Below, piece after piece: positions 35,606-43,519 of a DNA stretch of 64,000 bases. The notes under the pieces were generated by a model, which saw only the letters and a list, made by a program, of their open reading frames with translations, did no database searches and was not told where the DNA came from. Origin of the DNA: Nitrospirillum viridazoti CBAmc (GTDB lineage Bacteria > Pseudomonadota > Alphaproteobacteria > Azospirillales > Azospirillaceae). The translations under genes were made by a program, and so were the position numbers. Location: the NCBI RefSeq assembly GCF_000730165.1, contig NZ_CP022111.1:1488001-1552000 (forward strand). Reading direction: 5' to 3'. Numbering within the stretch: the stretch's first letter is position 1; the number at the start of each line of letters is the position of its first letter.

Positions 35606-37084
35606 ATGTCCGCCGCCTTCCCCCTGTTCCTGACACTGACCGGCCAGACGGTGCTGATCGTCGGTGGGGGGGAATTGGCCCTGCGCAAGGCGCGCCTGGT
35701 GGCGGGCGCCGGCGGCGACGGCCGCGGCGCACGCTTGGTGGTGGTGGCGCCCGAAGTGCACCCGGACCTGGCCGCGCTGGCCGCCGAGGTGCGCCGCCGC
35801 CCCTTCGCCGCCTCTGATTTGGATGGCGTCACCTTGGTGTTCGCCGCCGGCGAGGATGAGGATGAGGCGGCCCGGGTGGCCGACCTCGCCCGCGCCCGGG
35901 GCCTGCTGGTCAACGTGCCGGATCGCCCCGCCCTGTCCACCTTCATCATGCCGGCCATCGTCGACCGGGGGCCCATCACGGTGGCCATTTCCACCGGCGG
36001 CACCTCACCCGTCCTGGCCCGCCGCCTGCGCGCCCGCATCGAGGCGGCGCTGGAACCGGGCCTGGGGCGGCTGGCCACCTTCCTCGACGGCTTCCGCACC
36101 GCCGTCCGCGCTGTGAAATCCGACGAGACCGCGCGCCGCCGCTTCTGGGAGCGGGTGATCGACGGCCCCGTCGCCCAGCGCTTCCTGGCCGGTGACGAGG
36201 CTGGCGCGCATGAGCAGCTGGTGAAGGCCCTGAACGCCGGTGATGCCGGTGACGCCATCGAAGGCGGCTCCGTCGCCTTGGTGGGTGCCGGCCCCGGCGA
36301 CCCGGATCTGCTGACCCTGCGCGCCCTGCGCGTGCTGCAGAACGCCGACGTGGTGGTGCATGACAAACTGGTGGACGACCGCATCCTGGATTACGTCCGC
36401 CGCGACGCCCGCCGCGTCTATGTCGGCAAGTCCAAGTCCTGCCACACCGTCAGCCAGGATGAGATCAACGCCCTGCTGGTGCGCGAGGCCCAGGCCGGCC
36501 ACCGTGTTGTCCGGCTGAAGGGCGGCGACCCCTTCATCTTCGGCCGGGGGGGCGAGGAGATGGCCGTGCTGCGCGCCGCCGGCGTGGCGGTGGAACTGGT
36601 GCCCGGCATCACTGCCGCCGTGGGCTGCGCCGCCGCCACCGGCATTCCCCTGACCCATCGCGGCCTGGCCCAGGGCATCACCCTGGTGACCGCGCATGGC
36701 GCCGCCGCCGAGGGCGGTTCGGCCGAGCCCGCCATCGACTGGACGGCCCTGGCCCGCCTGGACCACACGCTGGCCGTCTACATGGGCCTGAGCAAGGCCG
36801 GCCTGGTGGCCGAGCGCCTGATCGCCGCCGGCAAGGCGCCCGGCACCCCGGTCGCCGTGGTGCAGAATGGCACGCGCCCGGACCAGACCCTGGCCGTGGG
36901 CCGACTGGCCGACCTGGGCGCGCTGGCCGCCGGCCTGGCCGGTCCCGCCCTGATCCTGGTGGGGGAGGTCGTGACCCTGGCCGACCCCTCAAAAATCGCC
37001 GCCGATATTTTCACCACCGTTAGCTCCGCCCCGGGCCGCCTCGGCGACACGACCCCGGAACGCGGGCTGAAAGCCGCCGTCTGA
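35606..37084 (+). CDS. cysG: sirohaem synthase, trifunctional CysG
   Basis: A 492-residue fusion that makes sirohaem for sulfite reductase: precorrin-2 dehydrogenase and ferrochelatase in the N-terminal part (GGGELALRKARLVAGAGGD, NVPDRPALSTFIMPAIVDRGP, STGGTSPVLARRLR) and uroporphyrinogen-III C-methyltransferase from about residue 225 (VALVGAGPGDPDLLTLRAL, VVRLKGGDPFIFGRGGEE, PGITAAVGCAAATGIPLTHR). It is the first gene of the operon cysG-DUF2849-cysI-DUF934-cysH, a common alphaproteobacterial order. ATG 35606. The upstream gap holds several palindromes. Confidence 0.96.
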   Translation: MSAAFPLFLTLTGQTVLIVGGGELALRKARLVAGAGGDGRGARLVVVAPEVHPDLAALAAEVRRRPFAASDLDGVTLVFAAGEDEDEAARVADLARARGLLVNVPDRPALSTFIMPAIVDRGPITVAISTGGTSPVLARRLRARIEAALEPGLGRLATFLDGFRTAVRAVKSDETARRRFWERVIDGPVAQRFLAGDEAGAHEQLVKALNAGDAGDAIEGGSVALVGAGPGDPDLLTLRALRVLQNADVVVHDKLVDDRILDYVRRDARRVYVGKSKSCHTVSQDEINALLVREAQAGHRVVRLKGGDPFIFGRGGEEMAVLRAAGVAVELVPGITAAVGCAAATGIPLTHRGLAQGITLVTAHGAAAEGGSAEPAIDWTALARLDHTLAVYMGLSKAGLVAERLIAAGKAPGTPVAVVQNGTRPDQTLAVGRLADLGALAAGLAGPALILVGEVVTLADPSKIAADIFTTVSSAPGRLGDTTPERGLKAAV

Positions 37085-37097
37085 AGAGGATAGTCCC

Positions 37098-37400
37098 ATG
37101 GCCCGCGTTACCGACGCCCCCAAGGTCGTCACCGCCAACCGCCTGCAGGACGGCGCCGTCGTCTGGCTGACCGCCGCCGGTACGTGGTCCACCCGCGTGG
37201 CCGACGCCCAGGTTCAGACCGACGCGCCCTCGGCGGAGACGGCCCTGGGCATCGCCCGCGCGTCTGCCGCCCGGCAGGAGGTGGTGGAGCCCTATGCCGT
37301 GGACGTGGTGGTGGAAGCCACCGGCCCCCGGCCCCTGAAGACGCGGGAGTGGATCCGCGCCGCCGGCCCCAGCATCGACGCCATCCCCACGGCGGCGTGA
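37098..37400 (+). CDS. DUF2849 protein
   Basis: A 100-residue cytosolic protein matching the DUF2849 family (VTANRLQDGAVVWLTAAGTWS, then YAVDVVVEATGPRPLKTREWIRAAGPSID). DUF2849 genes are typically between cysG and cysI in alphaproteobacteria, as here, which implies a role in sulfite reduction, perhaps electron supply or assembly. No catalytic motif is recognisable. It starts 13 bases after cysG. Confidence 0.85.
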   Translation: MARVTDAPKVVTANRLQDGAVVWLTAAGTWSTRVADAQVQTDAPSAETALGIARASAARQEVVEPYAVDVVVEATGPRPLKTREWIRAAGPSIDAIPTAA

Positions 37401-37424
37401 CGTCGGCGCCCCCAAAATTCCCGC

Positions 37425-39176
37425 ATGAATGAAGATCACATCGAGCTTGCCGTCATGAGCCCCTCCGCCGCCGCCCGTCAGATCGACCCGCCCGCCAACG
37501 GCCTGCCCAGCCATGCCGGCATCTACCACTACGACCAAGTGGACCGCGATTTCCTGAAGGAGCGGGTGGAGCAGTTCCGCCGCCAGGTGGCCCGCCGCCT
37601 GGCCGGGGAGCTGACGGAGGACGAGTTCAAGCCGCTGCGCCTGATGAATGGCCTGTACCTGCAGCTGCACGCCTACATGCTGCGCATCGCCGTGCCCTAC
37701 GGCATCCTGACCAGCCGCCAGGTGCGCCAGTTCGGCCGCATCGCCCGGCAGTACGACAAGGGCTTCGGCCACTTCACCACCCGCCAGAACCTGCAGTTCA
37801 ACTGGATCAAGCTGGTGGATGTGCCCGCCATCCTGGACCTGCTGGCCGAGGTGGACATGCACGCCATCCAGACCAGCGGCAACTGCATCCGCAACGTGAC
37901 CTCCGACCAGTTCGCCGGTGTGGCCAGCGATGAGGTGGTGGACCCCCGCCACTATGCCGAGGTGCTGCGCCAGTGGTCGACGCTGCACCCGGAATTCTCG
38001 TTCCTGCCGCGCAAGTTCAAGATCGCCATCACCGGCAGCAGCGCCGACCGCGCCGCCATCTGCATCCACGACGTGGGCCTGATCGCCAAGCGCGACGCCG
38101 AGGGTGCCGTCGGGTTCGAGGTCTATGTCGGCGGCGGCCTGGGCCGCACGCCCTTCATCGCCAAGAAGCTGCGCGACTTCCTGCCCGAGGATGAACTGAT
38201 CGCCTATCTGGAGGCGGTCTTGCGCGTCTACAACGCCTATGGCCGGCGCGACAACATCTACAAGGCGCGCATCAAGATCCTGGTGCATGAGTTGGGCATC
38301 GACACCTTCCGCGACGAGGTGGAGGCCGAGTTCGCCCGCATGCCGGTGGCCCAGTACCGGCTGGAGCCGGCCATCCTGGACGGCATCCGCGCCCGCTTCG
38401 CCAGCCAGCCCTATGAGGTGCTGGAGCCCATCTCAGGCGTCCTGGCCCGGGCACGGCTGGAGGACCAGGCTTTCAACCGCTGGGTCCGCACCAATGTCGC
38501 CGCCCACCGCCAACCGGGCTATGCCATCGCCACCATCACCCTGAAGCCGGCGGGCGGCATTCCAGGCGACGTCTCGGCGGAGCAGGTGGATGTCATCGCC
38601 GACCTGGCCGACCGCTACAGCTTCGGCGAAATCCGGGTGACGCATGAGCAGAACCTGGTGCTGGCCCATGTGCGCCAGGACGACCTGCCGGCCTTGTGGA
38701 AGGCGCTGGCCGACATTGGCTTCGGCGAGGCCAATTCCGGCCTGATCACCGACATCATCGCCTGCCCGGGCCTGGACTACTGCGCCCTGGCCAACGCCCG
38801 CTCCATCCCCCTGGCCCAGCGCATTTCCGAGCGCTTCGCCGACCTGGACCGCCAGCACGACATCGGTGAGCTGAAGATCAAGATCAGCGGCTGCATCAAC
38901 GCCTGCGGCCATCACCATGTCGGCCATATCGGCATCCTGGGCGTCGACAAGAAGGGGGTCGAAGCCTACCAGCTGACGCTGGGCGGCTCGGCCGCCGAGG
39001 TGGGCGCCATCGGCGACATCATGGGCCCGGCCCTGTCGGCCGACGAGACGCTGGACGCCATCGATGCCGTGGTCGGCGTCTATCTGGACCGGCGCCAGGA
39101 CGGGGAACGCTTCCTCGACACCCTGGCCCGCATCGGTCACACCCCGTTCAAGGACAAGGTCTATGCCGCTCATTGA
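37425..39176 (+). CDS. cysI: sulfite/nitrite reductase haemoprotein (CysI type)
   Basis: A 583-residue sirohaem/4Fe-4S enzyme reducing sulfite to sulfide. It has the repeated ferredoxin-like and sirohaem domains: FGHFTTRQNLQFNWIKL, QTSGNCIRNVTSDQFAGV, and the cluster/sirohaem cysteines in CPGLDYCALANARS with ISGCINACGHHHVGHIGILG. ATG 37425 is used; a nearby in-frame ATG at 37456 is also possible. The electron donor is not encoded beside it (no cysJ), so a ferredoxin or an unknown donor is likely. The sequence could be assigned to nitrite reductase, but neighbours favour sulfite. Confidence 0.93.
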   Translation: MNEDHIELAVMSPSAAARQIDPPANGLPSHAGIYHYDQVDRDFLKERVEQFRRQVARRLAGELTEDEFKPLRLMNGLYLQLHAYMLRIAVPYGILTSRQVRQFGRIARQYDKGFGHFTTRQNLQFNWIKLVDVPAILDLLAEVDMHAIQTSGNCIRNVTSDQFAGVASDEVVDPRHYAEVLRQWSTLHPEFSFLPRKFKIAITGSSADRAAICIHDVGLIAKRDAEGAVGFEVYVGGGLGRTPFIAKKLRDFLPEDELIAYLEAVLRVYNAYGRRDNIYKARIKILVHELGIDTFRDEVEAEFARMPVAQYRLEPAILDGIRARFASQPYEVLEPISGVLARARLEDQAFNRWVRTNVAAHRQPGYAIATITLKPAGGIPGDVSAEQVDVIADLADRYSFGEIRVTHEQNLVLAHVRQDDLPALWKALADIGFGEANSGLITDIIACPGLDYCALANARSIPLAQRISERFADLDRQHDIGELKIKISGCINACGHHHVGHIGILGVDKKGVEAYQLTLGGSAAEVGAIGDIMGPALSADETLDAIDAVVGVYLDRRQDGERFLDTLARIGHTPFKDKVYAAH

Positions 39177-39675
39177 AACCGGAAAGCTGGTCGACGACGC
39201 CTGGGTGCACCTGGGTGACGACGACGCCCTGCCGGCGGCGGACGTGCCCGTCATCGTCAGCCTGGCCCGGTTCCACAAGGACCGCGACACCCTGGTGGGC
39301 CGCAACGGCGGCCTGGGCATCTGGCTCGCCAGCAGCCAGCACCCCAAGGATATCGCCGACCACCTGGCGGACTTCGCCCTGGTGGCGCTGGACTTCCCCA
39401 AGTTCCGCGACGGCCGCGGCTTCACCATCGCCCGCGAGCTGCGCGAGCATCTGGGCTATCGCGGTGTCATCCGCGCCACCGGCCACACCCTGCCCGACCA
39501 GTATCTGGCCCTGGTCCGCTGCGGCGTCAGCCAGGTGGAGATTCCGGAAGGCCGCGACCCGGCCCTGTGGGCCCACGCCCTGACCGAGATCAGCACCGCC
39601 TACCAGGTGTCGGTGGCGGGCCCCCTGTCCATGGCGCGGCTGTCGCGCCACAAGAAGACGGAGCATGCAGCGTGA
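39163..39675 (+). CDS. DUF934 protein
   Basis: A 170-residue DUF934 family protein (LGIWLASSQHPKDIADHLAD, VALDFPKFRDGRGFTIARELR, GYRGVIRATGHTLPDQYLALVRCGVSQVEIPEG). DUF934 is consistently encoded between cysI and cysH and is thought to help sulfite reductase, with no proven activity. It overlaps cysI by 14 bases and cysH by 4, so translation is coupled. ATG 39163. Confidence 0.9.
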   Translation: MPLIETGKLVDDAWVHLGDDDALPAADVPVIVSLARFHKDRDTLVGRNGGLGIWLASSQHPKDIADHLADFALVALDFPKFRDGRGFTIARELREHLGYRGVIRATGHTLPDQYLALVRCGVSQVEIPEGRDPALWAHALTEISTAYQVSVAGPLSMARLSRHKKTEHAA

Positions 39676-40388
39676 CCGCGACAGGCGACCGGGCGGCCGA
39701 TCTGGCCCGGACCTACGCCGGCCTGACGGGCCCGGCATTGCTGGAACCCCTGCTGACGCGGGAACTGAAGGGTGAGATCGCCCTGGTTTCCTCCTTCGGC
39801 GCGGAATCCGCCGTGCTGCTGCACATGGTGGCGGAGATCGACCCGGCCACGCCGGTCCTCTTCCTGAACACCGGTAAGCTGTTTGGCGAAACCCTGCGCT
39901 ACCGCCGTGAGCTGGTGGCGCGCCTGGGCCTGACCGACGCCCGGGAGATCAAGCCGCTGCCCGAAGATGTCGCCGCCCGCGACGCCGACGGCCTGCTGTG
40001 GCGCACCAACCCGGACGCCTGCTGCCGCTTCCGCAAGGTGGAGCCGCTGAACCGCGCGCTGGAGGGCTTCAGCGCCTGGATCACGGGGCGCAAGCGCTTC
40101 CAGGCCAGCACCCGCGCCGACCTGGTGACCATTGAGGCGGCCGAAGGCCGGCTGAAGGTCAACCCGCTGGCCGACTGGGACCGTGACGATCTGGTGGCCT
40201 ATCTGGACCGCCATGACCTGCCGCGCCACCCGCTGGAAGCCGACGGCTATCTCTCCATCGGCTGCATGCCCTGCACCGACCGCGTCGCCCCGGGCGACGA
40301 TGTGCGGTCCGGCCGCTGGTCCGGCATGGGCAAGACGGAATGCGGCATCCATCTGCCGCTGTCCGCCGTGGCGGCGCCCTCCAGCTAA
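39672..40388 (+). CDS. cysH: phosphoadenylylsulfate/adenylylsulfate reductase
   Basis: A 238-residue assimilatory reductase that releases sulfite from activated sulfate using thioredoxin. The PP-loop motif is SSFGAESAVLLHM and the nucleotide region FLNTGKLFGET. The 4Fe-4S ligands CCRFRKVEPL and CMPCTD are both present and the nucleophile is in KTECGIHL, which marks the adenylylsulfate (APS)-type bacterial enzyme. GTG 39672 overlaps the DUF934 stop in a GTGA. It completes the operon. cysN and cysD (ATP sulfurylase) are not in the window. Confidence 0.95.
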   Translation: MTATGDRAADLARTYAGLTGPALLEPLLTRELKGEIALVSSFGAESAVLLHMVAEIDPATPVLFLNTGKLFGETLRYRRELVARLGLTDAREIKPLPEDVAARDADGLLWRTNPDACCRFRKVEPLNRALEGFSAWITGRKRFQASTRADLVTIEAAEGRLKVNPLADWDRDDLVAYLDRHDLPRHPLEADGYLSIGCMPCTDRVAPGDDVRSGRWSGMGKTECGIHLPLSAVAAPSS

Positions 40389-40395
40389 GCCCGCG

Positions 40396-41571
40396 TCAAC
40401 CCTGGGCCTCCTTCGGCACGGCCTGTGGGCCGGCGGCGGGCGCAAGGGTGGCGGGGCGCGAAACGGCGTCGCGCGGCTTGAACACCTCGCGCAGCTTGTC
40501 CACCGCGGCATCGAACATGGCGAACACCGCCTCCACGCTGTAGCCCGCCAGGAAGGCCGCGCCCAGCAGGGAGATCTGGGCAGAGGCCGTGGGCTCGATG
40601 GTGGCGACCACGCTCTTGTAGAACAGCCCGGTGGCCAGCCCCAGCGTCAGGCCCAGCGCCCGGCGCAGCACCATGCGGAAGCCCAGTTGCGGCATGAAGG
40701 AGGCGTTGACCACCGCCTCCGTCAGCACCCGCGCGATATAGGCGCAGGCACCCAGCAGCCCGAACAACGCCGGCAGGACGTACAGCGTCAGCGCCGTGCC
40801 GGCGCTCCAGGCCAATTCCACCGTGTGCAGCAGGATGGTGTCGGCATCCTCCCCCGAGGGGACGGCCGGCGCCCCCGCGTCCCGGCGCTGGCAATAGCCA
40901 TGGGCATCGAAGCTGAGGGTCACGACACGGGAAAGCGGGTGGCAGATCCAGGGGGCGAGCAGCTTCGCCGCCGCCTGCCGCCGCAGTTGGACCAGCGGCT
41001 CCTGAGCCGCCGTCAGGGTGGAGGTTCCCTGGGTGTTGGTGTCCGCCCCCCCGTCGGCCATCGGGCGCTGCGCCGCCGCCCCCTCGATGAACAACAGCTG
41101 GCGCACCCCGGTCTGGGCCAGCAGGTTGGTGCCGTTGGCGGCGTGGATCTGCACGATGGCCGTGACCAGGGCCGCGCTCACCAGCCACAGGACGCCGCTG
41201 CGTATGGTCCTTTGCACCAGCCCCGCCCGGGTCAGGGAGCGCCACCAGCCCGCCAGGCCCAATTCGCGCCGGAACTCGCGGATATGGCGCAGGCTGGCGC
41301 TGGTGGCCGGCGCGATCACCACCGACAGCGCCTGGTAGACCACCCACAGCGCCTGCTTGTCCTCCAGGCTCAGCCGCTCCGGTGGGGTGGCGGTGACCCG
41401 CACCGCCGTGTCGATCACCGTCCGCTCCAGCGCCAGGCCCCGGCCGGCGGCGTAGCCCAGCATGATGCGCACGTCGTCCTGCCATTCGTCCCAGCGCTGG
41501 TGGTCGCGCGCGTCCATACCCGCCGTGGCCGGTGCCGCAGCGATTCCGTCTCCGTTCGTCCCATCGGTCAT
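40396..41571 (-). CDS. polytopic membrane protein of unknown function
   Basis: A 391-residue inner-membrane protein with about four strongly hydrophobic segments ([18 protein letters not shown] region near residue 125, [39 protein letters not shown] and [20 protein letters not shown]). Between the first and second is a loop of about 110 residues with two cysteines. The last block, [25 protein letters not shown], is a pattern seen in bacterial membrane proteins without known function. ATG 41571 is preceded by GGGGAGGGCGGG. It converges with cysH (7-base gap) and diverges from the SMR gene. Confidence 0.6.
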   Translation of the reverse strand: MTDGTNGDGIAAAPATAGMDARDHQRWDEWQDDVRIMLGYAAGRGLALERTVIDTAVRVTATPPERLSLEDKQALWVVYQALSVVIAPATSASLRHIREFRRELGLAGWWRSLTRAGLVQRTIRSGVLWLVSAALVTAIVQIHAANGTNLLAQTGVRQLLFIEGAAAQRPMADGGADTNTQGTSTLTAAQEPLVQLRRQAAAKLLAPWICHPLSRVVTLSFDAHGYCQRRDAGAPAVPSGEDADTILLHTVELAWSAGTALTLYVLPALFGLLGACAYIARVLTEAVVNASFMPQLGFRMVLRRALGLTLGLATGLFYKSVVATIEPTASAQISLLGAAFLAGYSVEAVFAMFDAAVDKLREVFKPRDAVSRPATLAPAAGPQAVPKEAQG

Positions 41572-41589
41572 GGCCCGCCCTCCCCGCCT

Positions 41590-41647
41590 CAAGATCTCAA
41601 TTAAAGAGATATGCGACACCAAAGTCTTTCTCTTTTTTAAGATCTTG
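41590..41647. repeat. long imperfect inverted repeat in a divergent promoter region
   Basis: CAAGATCT (41590-41597) pairs with AGATCTTG (41640-41647), and inside it AAAGAG (41603-41608) pairs with CTCTTT (41630-41635). It is AT-rich against the GC-rich background and lies between the divergent membrane protein and SMR genes, so it could be an operator or a transcript hairpin. The motifs of guanidine riboswitches were looked for and not found. Confidence 0.5.
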
Positions 41648-41722
41648 GCATTCCGGTGGTCGGCCGCCATGCTTCGCCGGCCGGGGAAGACCCCGCCCCT
41701 TCACCCGCACCGGAGAACCGCC

Positions 41723-42040
41723 ATGGCCTGGCTATGGTTGCTGCTGGCCGGCCTGTCCGAAGTAGGCTGGGCCGTGGGCCTGAAATACGCCGACGGCTTC
41801 ACCCGCTTGGTCCCGTCCGTCCTCACCATCGCCGCCATGGGCGTCAGCCTGGGCATGCTGGGCCTGGCCTTGCGCACCCTGCCGCTGGGCACGGCCTACG
41901 CAGTGTGGACGGGCATCGGCACGCTGGGCACGGTCATCGCCGGCATCCTCCTGTTCAACGAGCCGGCGACGGCCCTGCGCCTGGCCTGCATCGGCCTGAT
42001 CGTGGCCGGCATCGCGGGCCTGAAGCTGGCGCACGGGTGA
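41723..42040 (+). CDS. small multidrug resistance family exporter, SugE/Gdx type
   Basis: A 105-residue protein with four transmembrane helices. The glutamate in TM1 ([21 protein letters not shown]), the GFTRL boundary and [21 protein letters not shown] are typical of the SugE (Gdx) branch, which exports guanidinium ion, rather than the EmrE branch. ATG 41723 is used. No guanidine riboswitch is recognisable upstream. It converges with the NRAMP gene (stop to stop 2 bases). A single gene encodes a homodimeric carrier. Confidence 0.85.
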   Translation: MAWLWLLLAGLSEVGWAVGLKYADGFTRLVPSVLTIAAMGVSLGMLGLALRTLPLGTAYAVWTGIGTLGTVIAGILLFNEPATALRLACIGLIVAGIAGLKLAHG

Positions 42041-42042
42041 CC

Positions 42043-43398
42043 CTAGATCACCCAGGTGACCACCATGGCGGTGTCCACCACCGCCATGGCGGCCATGCAG
42101 ACCCAGCCCAGGACGCGCAGGACCGGTGGCAGGACGAAGTCGCCCATGATCTCGCGCTTGGTCGCCATGCGCATCATCATGACGATGACCGGCACGGCCA
42201 CCAGGCCGTTGACCACCGCGCTCCAGAACAGGGCTTTCACCGGGTCCATGTCGATGACGTTCATGACCGAGCCCACGGCCATGGCCAGCAGAATGGCGCC
42301 GTAGAAGGCCTTGGCCTTGTCCCAGGGCCGCGCCAGGCCCACCGGCCAGCGGCGTGCCTCGCCCAGCGCATAGGCCGCCGATCCCGCCAGCACCGGCAGG
42401 GCCAAGAGGCCGGTGCCGATGATGCCCAGGGCAAAGATGGCAAAGGCGAAGGTGCCGGCGATGGGGCGCAACGCCTCCGCCGCCTGGCTTGAGGTCTGGA
42501 TGTCGGTGACGCCGTGGACATGCAGGGTGGCGGCGGTAGTGATGATGATGAACAGCGCCACGCCGTTGGACAGCAGCATGCCGATGTAGGTGTCCAGGCG
42601 GATGCGCCGCAGTTCCTCCGGCGCCTGTTCCGGCGCCTTTTTCAGGGGCCGAGCCTCGGGGTCGCCCTTTTCCTCCTCCACCTCCTGGTCCGCCTGCCAG
42701 AAGAACAGGTAGGGGCTGATGGTGGTGCCGAAGACGGCGACAACAGCCACCAGATACTCCGATTTCAGCGAAACCGGCGGGTGGATCACCGCATGGCCCA
42801 GCTCGGCCCAGGGGATGGGCACCACCAGCACGGTGGCGACATAGGCGAACAGCGACAGCGTCAGCCATTTCAGGATGGAGACGTAGCGGCAGTAGGGCAC
42901 CAGAATCTGCAGGGCGGCCGAGGCGCCGCCGAACAGCAGCACGTACAGCCATTGCGGCCCGCCGATCAGCAGGCCCAGGGCTGCCGCCATGGCCCCCAGG
43001 TCGGCGCCAATGTTGATGACGTTGGCCGCCACCAGCAGGAAGATGATGGCGTTGATGGTCAGCGGCGGGTAATGGCGGCGCAGGTTGCCGGCGATACCGT
43101 GCCCCGTCACCCGGCCGATGCGGGCGCTGATTTCCTGGATCGCCGCCATCAGCGGGTAGGTCAGGATCAGGGTCCAGGCCAGGCCGTAGCCGAACTGCGC
43201 CCCCGCCTGGGAATATGTCGCGATGCCGCTGGGGTCGTCATCGGACGCCCCGGTCACCAGGCCGGGGCCCAGGCATTGCCAGATGGTGCGGGGCTTTTTC
43301 GGCCCCCCGTCGCCAGTTTCGGAATCCCGCCCCGCCGGGGCGGGCGTGGGCACGGCTGTCGTTTCGGATGGCGCCGATCCCGGCTCCAGGGTGTCCAA
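42043..43398 (-). CDS. NRAMP-family divalent metal transporter with altered ligand motifs
   Basis: A 451-residue carrier with about 11 membrane segments and the NRAMP fold (GPGLVTGASDDDPSGIATYSQAGAQFGYG in TM1, GAQFGYGLAWTLILTYPLMAAIQE). The TM1 DPGN motif is DPSG (residues 56-58) and the TM6 MPH motif is SPY in FGTTISPYLFFWQ (residues 224-235), so the methionine ligand for transition metals is missing. A start at TTG 43398 is preferred: GGGGAGG stands six bases upstream. An ORF reaching 43464 is not supported. Magnesium or another hard cation is more likely than manganese or iron. Confidence 0.75.
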   Translation of the reverse strand: MDTLEPGSAPSETTAVPTPAPAGRDSETGDGGPKKPRTIWQCLGPGLVTGASDDDPSGIATYSQAGAQFGYGLAWTLILTYPLMAAIQEISARIGRVTGHGIAGNLRRHYPPLTINAIIFLLVAANVINIGADLGAMAAALGLLIGGPQWLYVLLFGGASAALQILVPYCRYVSILKWLTLSLFAYVATVLVVPIPWAELGHAVIHPPVSLKSEYLVAVVAVFGTTISPYLFFWQADQEVEEEKGDPEARPLKKAPEQAPEELRRIRLDTYIGMLLSNGVALFIIITTAATLHVHGVTDIQTSSQAAEALRPIAGTFAFAIFALGIIGTGLLALPVLAGSAAYALGEARRWPVGLARPWDKAKAFYGAILLAMAVGSVMNVIDMDPVKALFWSAVVNGLVAVPVIVMMMRMATKREIMGDFVLPPVLRVLGWVCMAAMAVVDTAMVVTWVI

Positions 43399-43519
43399 GG
43401 CTAGCCTCCCCGCTGTCCCTTTGAAAGGTGGGCGAGCCGCACCCCGCGTGCGCACTCGCCCCACCCCTTAAAGATGCAGGCGGGATGCCTTGTTCCGTCC
43501 CGCTTCCAGGCTAGGCCGG

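Noticed and set aside
41572-41722. Guanidine riboswitch before the SugE-like gene
   Set aside because: The paired stems with ACGR loops of mini-ykkC and the conserved ykkC blocks are not present.
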